DNA of 64,000 nt. Source: CALKWS01 sp051020515. Lineage in GTDB: Bacteria; Actinomycetota; Actinomycetes; Actinomycetales; Beutenbergiaceae. This document shows, in pieces, positions 1 through 8,080 of this stretch. The translations under genes were made by a program, and so were the position numbers. The stretch spans positions 3,782,001 to 3,846,000 of the forward strand of contig NZ_CP194857.1 in NCBI RefSeq assembly GCF_051020515.1, in the 5' to 3' direction. The notes beneath the pieces are model-generated. The model worked only from the letters and a program-made list of their open reading frames with translations, was not told where the DNA came from and did no database searches. Numbering within the stretch: the first letter of the stretch is position 1; each line of letters opens with the position of its first letter.

Positions 1-18
1 GGCCCGTGACCTTCGGGG

Positions 19-417
19 TCACAGGTAGCGGCAGACATTCTCGGGGGAGCACGTGGCCGGGTCGCCGGCGGCGGCGTGGTCGCGCAGGGCGGCGATCGTG
101 GTGCGTAGCTGATCGAGCTCGGCGAGCTGTCGCTCGATCACCTCAAGGCGGGTGTCGAGCAGGTCGGTGACGTGCTGGCAGGGGGCCTGCCCCCGGTCGC
201 GGATGTCCAGCACCTGACCGATCTGGGCCAGGGTGAGCCCGGCGGCTTGGCCCCGGCGGATGAAGTCCAGCCGGGCGAGCACCTCGGGGCCGTAGTCCCG
301 GTACCCCGCCGGGGTCCGGTCCGGGTCGGGCAGCAGCCCGACTTCTTCGTAGTACCGCAGGGTCTTGGTTGTCGTGCCTGACGCCTGGGCCACCTCACCG
401 ATCCGCATGCCACTCAT
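19..417 (-). CDS. MerR-family metal-responsive regulator (MerR/ZntR type)
   Basis: 132-residue DNA-binding regulator of the metal-sensing MerR group. The N-terminal winged helix (residues 4-72, with MRIGEVAQ and LRYYEEVGLL) is typical, followed by a dimerisation helix (about 82-113). Cys80, Cys123 and Cys129 sit where MerR/ZntR proteins carry their metal ligands (one before the long helix, two near the C-terminus), so a soft metal such as Hg, Cd, Zn or Pb is the likely inducer. The open frame runs farther upstream, but the family start MSGMRIG or MRIGEVA (ATG at 417 or 408) is right. It is divergent from merA across a shared palindromic promoter, which points to control of merA and its own gene. 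The exact metal cannot be read from sequence alone. Confidence 0.9.
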   Translation of the reverse strand: MSGMRIGEVAQASGTTTKTLRYYEEVGLLPDPDRTPAGYRDYGPEVLARLDFIRRGQAAGLTLAQIGQVLDIRDRGQAPCQHVTDLLDTRLEVIERQLAELDQLRTTIAALRDHAAAGDPATCSPENVCRYL

Positions 418-423
418 TCTGCC

Positions 424-454
424 TTGACCTTCCAGTGCACTGGAAGGTCGATCC
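424..454 (+). promoter_or_regulatory. MerR-type divergent operator/promoter
   Basis: A perfect 24-bp palindrome spans 426-449; its core is CCTTCCAGTGCACTGGAAGG. It lies directly after a TTGACC -35 hexamer (424-429) with a long 19-20 bp spacer before a weak -10 near 449-454. A dyad filling an overlong spacer is the hallmark of MerR-family promoters, which the regulator untwists when metal is bound. It sits between the divergent regulator (start 417) and merA (GTG 478). Confidence 0.85.
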
Positions 455-477
455 TGAGGACGACGAAGGAGGAGCTC

Positions 478-1928
478 GTGACGGTAACGGCTAGAGGTAG
501 GTCGTATGACCTGGCAGTGATCGGGTCCGGTGGGGCGGCGTTCGCGGCCGCGATCCGCGCCACCAACCTGGGCAGGCGGGTGGTGATGATCGAGCGCGGC
601 ACCGTCGGCGGTACCTGCGTGAACACCGGGTGTGTGCCCTCCAAGGCCCTGCTCGCGGCCGCCGAGGCCCGCCACATCACACTCGACGCCACCCGGTTCC
701 CCGGCCTGCCGGCCCCCGACGTCCGGCCGGTGAACATCGCCGCCCTGGTCGCCGGCAAGGATGAGCTCGTCGGATCACTGCGCAGCGAGAAGTACCTCGA
801 TCTTGCTGCCGAGTACGGGTGGGACCTCCTCCCCGGGGACGCCATGTTCGTCGGCACACCGACCCAGCCGGCACTTCGCGTCACCGGCCCTGACGGCACG
901 GTGGAGACCGTCCGGGCCGCGCACTACCTCATCGCCACCGGCTCCAGCCCCTGGGCGCCGCCGGTCCCCGGCCTCCAGGAGGCCGGTTACCTGACCTCGA
1001 CCACCGCGATGGAGCTGGACCACGTCCCAGAGTCGCTGCTGGTCATCGGCGGCGGTTACGTCGCCATGGAGCAGGCCCAGCTCTTCGCCCGGCTCGGCGC
1101 CCGGGTCACCATGCTGGTCCGCTCACGCCTGGCGCCCCACGAGGAACCCGAGGCCGCCACCGCCCTGGAGGAGATCTTCGCCGACGAAGGCATCGAGGTC
1201 ATCCGCGGGGCGGTGCCCACCGCGGTCCGTCGCGACCCGGCCACCGGCGAGGTCGCGGTCACCGCCACCACCGCCGCCCATGGCTCACAGGAACTGCGGG
1301 CGGCCGAGGTGCTCGTCGCCACCGGGCGCCGCCCGGTCACCGGCACCCTCGGCCTCGACACCGTCGACGTGCGCACCAGCGACCACGGCGCGGTGGTCGT
1401 CGACAACCACCTGCGCACCACCAACCCGGCATCTGGGCCGCCGGAGACATCACCGCCCACCCGCAGTTCGTGTACGTCGCCGCGGCCCACGGCACCCTCG
1501 TCGCCGACAACGCCCTCACCGGCGCCGGCCGTGAGGTCGACCACCGCCACCTGCCCCGGGTCGTGTTCACCAGCCCCGCCCTGGCCGCCGTCGGCATGAC
1601 CGACCAGCAAGCCTCCGCCGCCGGGATCCGCTACGACAGCCGCGTCCTGTCCCTCGCGCACGTCCCACGCGCGATCGTCAACCGCGACACCCGCGGGCTC
1701 ATCAAGATGGTCACCGACGCCGACACCGGCCGCATCATCGGCATCACCGCCCTGGCCCAGGACGCCGGCGACCTCGCCGCCGCCGGGGTCTACATCCTCG
1801 AGGCCGGCATGACCACCGACCAGGTCGCCAACCTCTGGAGCCCCTACCTGACCATGGCCGAAGGCCTGAAGCTCACCGCCCAGGCCTTCACCACCGACAT
1901 CACCAAGCTCTCCTGCTGTGCAGCGTGA
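478..1928 (+). pseudogene. merA: mercuric reductase MerA, frameshifted
   Basis: FAD-dependent pyridine-nucleotide disulfide oxidoreductase that would reduce Hg(II) to Hg(0) in the cytosol. Joined length is about 483 residues, so it lacks the N-terminal HMA domain of long MerA forms. The FAD-binding IGSGGAAFAAAI lies at 15-26, the redox pair is GTCVNTGCVPSKAL (Cys47, Cys52), the NAD-binding VIGGGYVAMEQ is central, and the C-terminal vicinal cysteines LSCCAA that hand over Hg(II) are present. The GTG at 478 has a strong GAAGGAGG ribosome site 4-5 nt upstream. Near 1426-1431 the frame breaks: one base appears missing before IWAAGD, and the downstream frame continues perfectly to 1928. Either a sequence error or a recent inactivation; all catalytic parts are otherwise kept. 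Confidence 0.88.
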
Positions 1929-1932
1929 ACCG

Positions 1933-1979
1933 GCCCCACACTGGGGCACCGATAGGGGACCGACGCGCCCGCGGGCGCG
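1933..1979 (+). terminator. two hairpins after merA
   Basis: A GCCCCA-CAC-TGGGGC hairpin (1933-1947) starts five bases past the merA stop and is followed by a perfect 16-bp GC palindrome CGCGCCCGCGGGCGCG (1964-1979). No U-tract follows, so this is a possible rather than certain terminator. The remainder up to 2190 holds no convincing gene. Confidence 0.4.
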
Positions 1980-2193
1980 GGACAAGAAGACACCCTCTGG
2001 GAGGCCGGCACTAGGTCCGGTGTGGGAGTCACTCGGTTGCGATCGGTTCGAAGGCCACCTTTACGTGCTCGACCCGACGAGGACGGCCGTGGACGACGCG
2101 ATGACTGCCTTGCGGCGTCACCGTGGTTTTCCATAGAGGGCGGGTCGGACAGAGGTTGTTGGACGAGAAGACACGATAGGCCAGCAGGTGCTG

Positions 2194-2216
2194 TATAGTC
2201 AGCGCATGCTGACTAT
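2194..2216 (+). promoter_or_regulatory. CmtR operator overlapping -10 and start codon
   Basis: Arms ATAGTCAGC (2195-2203) and GCTGACTAT (2208-2216) form a perfect 9-bp inverted repeat around GCAT. A -10-like TATAGT (2194-2199) lies in the left arm, and the cmtR ATG (2206) is in the centre. This predicts a leaderless, autorepressed transcript, with the repressor released by Cd/Pb. Confidence 0.75.
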
Positions 2217-2565
2217 TGCTTCGCGGCTGGACGTGATGAACCGGTTGGGCAGGGCGATGGCCGACCCGACCCGCTCCCGGATCCTCATGACGCTCCTCGA
2301 GGACCCCAGCTACCCGGCGGTGCTCGCCCGCGACCTGGGCCTGACCCGGTCGAACGTGTCGAACCACCTGACCTGCCTGCGGGACTGCGGCCTCGTCGTG
2401 GCCGAGCCCGAGGGGCGCCAGACGCGCTACGAGATCGCCGACCCGCACCTGGCGGCGGCGATGACCGCGCTGGTCGACGTGACGCTGGCCGTCGATGAGA
2501 ACGCCTCGTGCGTGGATGCCGCCTGCGCGGTGCCCGGCTGCTGCCCGACCGGGACCGTGGCATGA
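2206..2565 (+). CDS. cmtR: CmtR-type Cd(II)/Pb(II)-sensing ArsR/SmtB repressor
   Basis: 119-residue ArsR-family winged-helix repressor. It carries cysteines at residues 57, 61 (HLTCLRDCGLV) and 102 (ENASCVD), the same positions and spacing as the three thiolate ligands of Mycobacterium tuberculosis CmtR, so Cd(II)/Pb(II) sensing is a strong prediction. The recognition helix is in LTRSNVSNHL (47-56). The start MLTIASR at 2206 matches the CmtR family start; a GTG at 2188 would place the operator inside the gene. The gene overlaps the downstream P-type ATPase by ATGA (2562-2565), as expected for a cmtR-ctpG style operon. A second cluster of cysteines near the C-terminus (107-113) is extra and of unknown use. 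Confidence 0.92.
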   Translation: MLTIASRLDVMNRLGRAMADPTRSRILMTLLEDPSYPAVLARDLGLTRSNVSNHLTCLRDCGLVVAEPEGRQTRYEIADPHLAAAMTALVDVTLAVDENASCVDAACAVPGCCPTGTVA

Positions 2566-4467
2566 GCGCGACCACCCAGGCGCCCGTCGAGGAGCTGGCG
2601 AGCGACGACGAGCACGAAGCCCCGTGGTGGGCTGACCGCGCCGTCATGATCCCCATCGCCTCGGGGGCTGCCCTCGTCGCCGGGCTGGCCTGTGAGTGGT
2701 CCGGCGCCCCGACGGCAGCGCTCGTTCTGTTCTGGGTCGGCCTGCTGCTCGGGGCATCCACGTTCGTCCCGGGTGCGCTGCGCAAGCTCGCCACGGGCAA
2801 GCTCGGCATCGCGCTCCTCATGACGATGAGCGCCACCGGCGCGGTCATCCTCGGCCACGTGGAGGAGGCCGCGGCCCTGGCCTTCCTCTACTCCATCGCC
2901 GAGGCCCTGGAGGACCGGGCGATGGACCGCGCGCGTGCCGGGCTGCGCGCACTGCTCAAGCTCGTGCCCCAGAGCGCCACCGTCCTCACCGACGGTCAGA
3001 GCGTGACCGTCCCGGCCCGTGACCTGACCGCGGGGCAGGTCATGGTCATCAAGCCCGGTGAGCGCATCGCCACCGACGGCATCATCCGTACCGGCCACAG
3101 CAGCGTGGACACCTCGGCCATCACCGGTGAGTCCATCCCCGTCGAGGTCGGCCCGGGTGATGAGGTGTCCGCCGGGGCGATCAACACCACCGGAGCCCTG
3201 CAGGTCGAGGCGACCGCGGCCGGCACCGACAACTCCCTGACCACGATCGTGAGCCTGGTCGAACGCGCCCAGGCCCAGAAGGGGCAACGCGCGCGGCTCG
3301 CCGACCGCATCGCCCGCCCGCTCGTGCCCGGCGTCCTGGTCCTGGCCGTGCTGGTCGCGCTCATCGGCTCACTCGCCGGTGACCCGCAGACGTGGATCAC
3401 CCGCGCCCTGGTGGTGCTCGTGGCCGCCTCCCCGTGCGCGCTGGCGATCGCGGTGCCGATCACCGTGGTCTCCGCGGTCGGCTCGGCCAGCAAGTTCGGC
3501 GTCATCATCAAGAGCGGGGCCATCTTCGAACGCTTCGGGGACATCGGGCACGTCGCGTTCGACAAGACCGGGACCCTGACCAGGAACCAGCCCACCGTCA
3601 CCGCCGTCGTCCCCACCGCCGACGTCACCGAGGAGCAGGTCCTGGCCTGGGCCGCGGCGCTCGAGCAGCACAGCACCCACCCCCTCGCCACCGCCATCAC
3701 CCAGGCCGCCCCAGGAGCCCCCGCCGGTCAGGGCATCACCGAGGAAGCCGGTCACGGCATCCACGGCACCATCGACGGCGGCGAGGTGTGGGTCGGCAGC
3801 CCCCGCTGGGTCGACCCCGGCGACCTCACCGACCGAGTGCGTGACCTGGAGGCCCAAGGGATGACCGTAGTCGTCGTCCACCGCGACGGCACGGTCGCCG
3901 GGGCGATCGGGGTGCGTGACGAGCTACGTCCCCGAGGTCCCCCAGGTCATCAAGACCCTGGCGGGCCAGGGCATCGGCGTCACGATGCTCACCGGCGACA
4001 ACCAGCGCACCGCGCAGGCCCTCGCCGCCCGGGCCGGCATCAGTGACGTGCGCGCCGAGCTGCGCCCCGAAGGCAAGTCCGCCGCCGTGGACGAGCTCAG
4101 CGTGCGCCGGCCCACCGCGATGATCGGTGACGGCATCAACGACGCCCCCGCCCTGGCCGCGGCCGACGTCGGGATCGCGATGGGAGCCACCGGCTCGGAC
4201 GCCGCGATCGAGTCCGCCGACATCGCCTTCACCGGCCAGGACCTGCGCCTGCTGCCCCAGGCCATCGCCCACGCCCGACGCGGGCGGCGCATCGTCAACC
4301 AGAACATCGTCCTGTCGCTGCTAATCATCGCTGCGCTGCCACCCCTGGCCATCACCGGCGTCCTGGGCCTGGCCGCCGTCGTGCTCATCCATGAGGTCGC
4401 CGAGGTCCTGGTCATCCTCAACGGCCTGCGCGCCGCACGCACCCACCAGCCCGCGCTCGGACGCTGA
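2562..4467 (+). pseudogene. ctpG: CtpG-like P1B heavy-metal ATPase, frameshifted
   Basis: Membrane P1B-type ATPase for metal efflux, about 634 residues when the frames are joined. All hallmark motifs are present in order: TGES (actuator domain), SPCALA in the metal-binding helix, DKTGTLT (phosphorylated Asp), TGDN and GDGIND. The SPC motif in place of CPC is shared with CtpG and with Co/Cd-type P1B pumps. There is no N-terminal HMA domain. Translationally coupled to cmtR, so Cd/Pb is the likely substrate. At 3930-3933 a CCCC run shifts the frame by one base: DELRP ends one frame and EVPQVI begins the next without loss of sequence. A one-base homopolymer insertion is the simplest reading, so the protein may be intact in the cell. 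Confidence 0.88.
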
Positions 4468-4533
4468 CGCCGTGGGCCAACGCGGCCGCACTGACCCACC
4501 GCCGGCGGTCCGGCGCGCCCTGAAAGGCACCCG

Positions 4534-5142
4534 ATGGAACTGCTCACCCCGATCCTGCAGGCGATCGGCCTGTTCGTGGCCACGAACATCGACGACATCA
4601 TCGTCCTGTCCCTCTTCTACGCCCGCGGCGCCGGCCAGCGGGGCACCACCCGCAAGATCCTGCTCGGCCAGTACCTCGGCTTCGGGGGCATCCTGCTGGC
4701 CGCCGTGGTCGTCTCCCTCGGCGCCCGCAGCTTCCTGCCCGAGGACGCCCTGCCCTACTTCGGGCTCATCCCCCTGGCCCTGGGCCTGTATGCGGCCTGG
4801 CGCGCGTGGCGCAACCGCGGTGAGGATGACGACGATGACGAGGCCAAGGTCGCCGGCAAGCAGGTCGGAGTCCTGACCGTGGCAGCCGTGACGTTCGCCA
4901 ACGGCGGGGACAACATCGGGGTCTACGTCCCCGTCTTCGCCACCGCGTCCACCACCGCGATCATCGCCTACTGCCTCGTCTTCCTCGCCCTGGTCGGCCT
5001 CCTCGTGCTCGCAGCGAAGTACGTCGCCACCCGCCGGCCCATCGCCGAGGTCCTCGAACGCTGGGAGCACATCCTCTTCCCGCTGGTCCTCGTCGGCCTC
5101 GGCATCGTCATCCTCCTCGAGGGTGGCGCCTTCGGCCTGTAG
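4534..5142 (+). CDS. cadD: CadD-family cadmium resistance transporter
   Basis: 202-residue integral membrane protein with about six hydrophobic segments. The family marks are the N-terminal NIDDIIVLSLF (about 19-29) and the mid-protein GGDNIGVYVP, which are two halves of an internal repeat as in CadD/LysE-like transporters. A charged loop (DDDDDE) separates the halves. It follows the P-type ATPase by 66 bp with a GAAAGG ribosome site before ATG 4534, and probably belongs to the same metal-induced transcript. CadD proteins confer cadmium resistance; whether by efflux or another route is not settled by sequence. Confidence 0.88.
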   Translation: MELLTPILQAIGLFVATNIDDIIVLSLFYARGAGQRGTTRKILLGQYLGFGGILLAAVVVSLGARSFLPEDALPYFGLIPLALGLYAAWRAWRNRGEDDDDDEAKVAGKQVGVLTVAAVTFANGGDNIGVYVPVFATASTTAIIAYCLVFLALVGLLVLAAKYVATRRPIAEVLERWEHILFPLVLVGLGIVILLEGGAFGL

Positions 5143-5574
5143 CGAGTTCCCAACCGCATCAAAGAGAGGCGGAGCACCTTCGCCGGAGGGGAAGAACCTC
5201 CGCGGAGGGTGAGGCTCACCGTTGCAGTGGGGTGCACCCCCTGCAACGCCCTTCCTAAGTGCATAACCGCTGTTGCACCTGGGTCTCGATTTCGGCAGTG
5301 CCACACATGAGTCGAATTGGGTCTAGACGTCGCGCTACACACGGGCGGATGCTGCGCCGCCGCCTGGGAGCGATCAACTGCTTCGCAGTTCGAGGAGCGC
5401 CTGCTCTTAGCCTTAAAACCAGCTTGGACTCGACGCCGTGCACGCGAGTACGGATATTCGTGCAGCCGAGTTCGAGAATTGACACCACTGGCGTGATTGC
5501 TGCCCTCAGCGGTGCCCGGTAGGGCCGCCCGATATTCTGCCCGGTCGAGGCCCCTATTTGAGACAGTGGTGCCC
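5143..5574. other. gene-free stretch with clustered dyads
   Basis: No supportable gene in these 432 bases. The left part holds three abutting inverted repeats: CCTCCGCGGAGG (5197-5208), GGTGAGGCTCACC (5208-5220) and a longer hairpin (5221-5247). A separate AACTGC-TTC-GCAGTT hairpin lies at 5376-5390. A TTGACA hexamer (5479-5484) and a TATTCT (5533-5538) are the only promoter-like strings, and they are not properly spaced for each other. The stretch is less GC-rich than its flanks, as often seen at element boundaries or recombination sites. Confidence 0.5.
5221..5247. terminator. strong hairpin downstream of cadD
   Basis: GTTGCAG and GGGG pair with CCCC and CTGCAAC around a TGCA loop, with one bulged T at 5228. 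It may end the cmtR-ctpG-cadD transcript, though no T-run follows. Its position before a resolvase gene also allows a role as a recombination subsite. Confidence 0.45.
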
Positions 5575-6177
5575 ATGGGTTCGATCAAGGTCGGCTACGC
5601 CCGGGTCTCCACCGCGGACCAGGATTTGCAGGCCCAGCACGAGGCACTTGTAAGTCTCGGCGTGTCGCCAGAGCGGGTCTATGTGGACCACGGTCTGACC
5701 GGCACGAACCGGGACCGCCCCGGCCTGCGGGAGGCGATGGCTGCGTGCCGCGCCGGAGACACGTTGGTGGTGACCAAGTTGGACCGTCTGGCCCGGTCCC
5801 TGCCCGATGCTAGGGACATCGCCGATGAACTGACCGCCGCAGGTGTGGTACTGGACATCGGCGGCAGCCGATACGACCCGAGCGACCCGGTGGGAAAGTT
5901 GCTGTTCAACGTCTTGTCGATGGTGGCCCAGTTCGAGGTGGACATCATCCGCGCCCGCACCCGCGAGGGCATGGCGGTGGCCCGCGCCAAGGGCAAACTG
6001 CGCGGCAGGAAGCCCAAACTCTCCCCCGCCCAGGAACGCCACCTGGTGACCCTGGTGGAAGCCGGCGAGCACACCCAGGCCGAAGTGGCCGAACTGATGG
6101 GGGTCTCCCGCGCCACGGTGCACCGGGCGATGCAGCGAGCACAGGCCCGCAAGAAGTCCGCGGGGTCGAGTGTGTAG
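5575..6177 (+). CDS. serine recombinase (resolvase/invertase)
   Basis: 200-residue small serine recombinase. The catalytic domain carries the nucleophile Ser12 in YARVSTADQDLQAQ, the TKLDRLARSL motif with catalytic arginines (about 71 and 74), and the E-helix region. A short helix-turn-helix follows (about 160-185, TQAEVAELMGVSRATVHRAM), after the RGRKPKLSP linker. It has the length and plan of Tn3-type resolvases and Hin-like invertases. No transposase gene or terminal inverted repeat is visible nearby, so it may be a remnant of a transposon that brought in the metal genes, or a resolvase of the island. ATG 5575 is chosen; an in-frame GTG lies two codons upstream. Confidence 0.9.
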   Translation: MGSIKVGYARVSTADQDLQAQHEALVSLGVSPERVYVDHGLTGTNRDRPGLREAMAACRAGDTLVVTKLDRLARSLPDARDIADELTAAGVVLDIGGSRYDPSDPVGKLLFNVLSMVAQFEVDIIRARTREGMAVARAKGKLRGRKPKLSPAQERHLVTLVEAGEHTQAEVAELMGVSRATVHRAMQRAQARKKSAGSSV

Positions 6178-6310
6178 CGATCGGCGTTCACGGGGCTTTC
6201 AGGCCCTCGTAATTCTCGGCGTGTCATCCCTGCTGGTGGCCCAAGAAGCACGGTTCCGCACACCTGATTGACGACCTGGACGCCCAAGGGGCATGGGAGG
6301 TGCTAGCGAC

Positions 6311-6688
6311 GTGAGGATCCTGGTGACCGGTTCACGGAACTGGACCGATACCCATACTTTGCAAGCCGCCCTCGATGAGGCACTGACGCAGGCCGACGAT
6401 CTCGCCGAGGTGGTCCTGGTCCATGGGGACTGCCCCACCGGCGCCGACCGGATGGCCGCGCGCTACTTCGACCGACTGGGGCTGGCGACCGAGGCCCACC
6501 CCGCCGACTGGGGCGCCCACGGGCGGGCCGCCGGACCGATCCGCAACGCCCACATGGTCAGCCTCGGCGCCGACCTGGTGCTGGCCTTCCCGCTGGGGGC
6601 TTCCCGGGGGACGTGGAACTGCACCCGCCTGGCACAGCGTGCCGGTATCCCGGTGCGCATCATCACCAGCAGCACGGAGCGAACATGA
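6311..6688 (+). CDS. SLOG-fold DUF2493 protein
   Basis: 125-residue protein of the DUF2493 branch of the SLOG (SMF/DprA-LOG) superfamily, a Rossmann-like fold that binds nucleotides. Visible marks are the opening VRILVTGSRNW, then HGDCPTGADRMAARY (the glycine-rich nucleotide-binding loop) and the PIRNAHMVSLGADLVLAFP segment. These proteins are common in phages, plasmids and integrative elements, with no fixed function. The GTG at 6311 is preferred to the ATG at 6293 because a GGGAGG ribosome site (6295-6300) sits about 10 nt before it. The stop overlaps the next start (ATGA), so it heads a coupled cassette running to 10177. Confidence 0.85.
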   Translation: MRILVTGSRNWTDTHTLQAALDEALTQADDLAEVVLVHGDCPTGADRMAARYFDRLGLATEAHPADWGAHGRAAGPIRNAHMVSLGADLVLAFPLGASRGTWNCTRLAQRAGIPVRIITSSTERT

Positions 6689-7311
6689 GCGAACTGGTCC
6701 AACCCATCGTCCTGGCCTCCGGCGGCACCCACGCCCGGTCCATCCGCCTGGCAGCCCGCGCCGCAGTGTCCGCCCTTCTCCGGCCGCTCCTGACCGGGCA
6801 GGCCATCGCCGCCTCCTGGCAGCCCTGGACCGTCGCCGGCCACCCGGTGCTGGTGCGGAGCCTCGACCCCGGCAAGGTCGAAGAGGTGCACCAGTGGGCA
6901 ATCACGGCCGGTCTGGACAACAGCGGCCGGTGGGATGAGCGGGCCGACCTGGCCGTTGCCCTGCAGCCGATGGCCCGCCGAGATCTACCCCGCACGGTGG
7001 CAAGCGCGGCAGATGGGGACCCGGACCTGGACCGGGAGGCCACCACGGCCGGCGAGGAGGACGGGCCGGTCATCGAGGTCCTGTCCACGCTGTCCACCGG
7101 CACGGCGGCAACAGCGGCAGCCACCTTGTTGTGGCAGTGGGTGGCGCCGCGGCTGACCGATGCCCCCGAGGGGGTGGCCGAGTGGTTCCGATCCGGGGCC
7201 GGGCTGACCATCAAGACTGGCGCCAGCCCCCAAGGGTTGGCCGACGCAGTAGGCGACCTGCACTACCACGACGGTGGGGACAACCTGGTGGCGGTGCTGC
7301 GGGCTAGATAA
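6685..7311 (+). CDS. hypothetical island protein
   Basis: 208-residue protein of unrecognised family. It is Ala-rich and soluble at the N-terminus, with an acidic stretch (about 110-135) that looks like a linker, a hydrophobic Thr/Ala-rich segment (about 140-162, ending in LLWQWV), and a C-terminal part with LHYHDGGDNLVAVLRAR. The Ala-rich segment could be a membrane helix or an amphipathic helix. It is translationally coupled (ATGA) to the SLOG protein upstream and is followed by a hairpin at 7330-7359. No catalytic motif is evident and no function is proposed. Confidence 0.7.
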   Translation: MSELVQPIVLASGGTHARSIRLAARAAVSALLRPLLTGQAIAASWQPWTVAGHPVLVRSLDPGKVEEVHQWAITAGLDNSGRWDERADLAVALQPMARRDLPRTVASAADGDPDLDREATTAGEEDGPVIEVLSTLSTGTAATAAATLLWQWVAPRLTDAPEGVAEWFRSGAGLTIKTGASPQGLADAVGDLHYHDGGDNLVAVLRAR

Positions 7312-7329
7312 CCCTGCGCACTGCGCAAA

Positions 7330-7359
7330 GGCCAGCCGAGCCGCATAACCTCGCTGGCC
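7330..7359. terminator. hairpin within the cassette
   Basis: GGCCAGC (7330-7336) pairs with GCTGGCC (7353-7359), extended by GAG/CTC with one bulge. It lies between the 6685-7311 gene and the next GTG start at 7389. A partial terminator or RNA-processing site is possible. There is no T-run. Confidence 0.4.
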
Positions 7360-7388
7360 AGCAGCGCCCCGACCCCAAGGAGCCGCAG

Positions 7389-7742
7389 GTGATCCCCAGA
7401 AAGCGTGACCGTGCCAGCCTGGCGCAGATGCAGGTGCAACTGGACCGAACCCGGCAGGCCAAGGAGCAGGCCGAGGAGCGACTGGAGCTAGTCCGCTCCG
7501 AGCTGCAGGACCTCTACCAAGTTCACCACCCCGACACCAGGCGACTTATGGGTCGCCTCGGGGATGCGATCAAGCCCAGCGATGTGGCCGCCTGCGCCCA
7601 CTGCCGCACCCCGTGGCCGTGCGAATCCTGGTGTGCGATCCGTCGCCTGCACGCGGCCTCCTACGGTCACGCCGAGTCCGTCCATCCTGTGTACGAGCCG
7701 TTGACGCTGGTGCCCAGCACCGACGAGAACCTGGCCGGGTGA
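7389..7742 (+). CDS. coiled-coil protein with a Cys/His cluster
   Basis: 117-residue hypothetical protein. The first 50 residues are heptad-like and charged (QLDRTRQAKEQAEERLELVR), predicting a coiled coil. The centre carries CAHCRTPWPCESWCAIRRLH, which has four cysteines and two histidines in about 20 residues and is probably a zinc-binding knuckle. The GTG start has an AAGGAG ribosome site about 8 nt upstream. The stop overlaps the next gene's GTG start (GTGA). Small proteins with such a cysteine motif recur in actinobacterial phages and integrative elements, but the role is unknown; nucleic-acid or protein binding is an inference from the cluster only. Confidence 0.7.
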   Translation: MIPRKRDRASLAQMQVQLDRTRQAKEQAEERLELVRSELQDLYQVHHPDTRRLMGRLGDAIKPSDVAACAHCRTPWPCESWCAIRRLHAASYGHAESVHPVYEPLTLVPSTDENLAG

Positions 7743-8035
7743 CGTGGACGCCCCGGACACACCACCAGGTACTGCAAGCAGTAGCCCATGACGGATTGGT
7801 GTGGAGACGAATGGGAATCAGAAGCATGCTCGATGCCCAGGTGGCGGTCCTTGGCCCGCTGGCCCGAGCCCACGAGTTGAACCCCTCCCTGGAGGACTTC
7901 GCTAGGGCTTATGCGGTCGGGTTCGCCCGCAGCGGCAGCGGGGGTCAGATGGTCCAGGTGGTCCCCGACCGTGCGCTGGTGCGCTACCTGGCGGGACACC
8001 ACTCGGCGGGTCTGCGCCTATCCCACGCGGGCTGA
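7739..8035 (+). CDS. small hypothetical island protein
   Basis: 98-residue protein starting at a GTG that overlaps the previous stop codon (GTGA at 7739-7742); a farther upstream start would run through the neighbouring gene. It opens with WTPRTHHQVLQAVAHDGL, which looks like a helical DNA- or protein-binding segment, and has no transmembrane segment or catalytic signature. The coupling and matching base composition argue that it is real. Family not recognised. Confidence 0.6.
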   Translation: MTWTPRTHHQVLQAVAHDGLVWRRMGIRSMLDAQVAVLGPLARAHELNPSLEDFARAYAVGFARSGSGGQMVQVVPDRALVRYLAGHHSAGLRLSHAG

Positions 8036-8080
8036 GGGGGCTGGTGGCACCTGGCCGGCGGGTCCGCACACCGGTAGGAC

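Noticed and set aside
1985..2136. Small open frame between merA and cmtR
   Set aside because: No ribosome site, no recognised family, and it crosses candidate terminators; possibly a gene remnant but not supportable.
3930..3933. Programmed ribosomal frameshift in the P-type ATPase
   Set aside because: No slippery heptamer with a downstream pseudoknot is evident, and similar breaks occur in many unrelated genes, so a sequence error is simpler.
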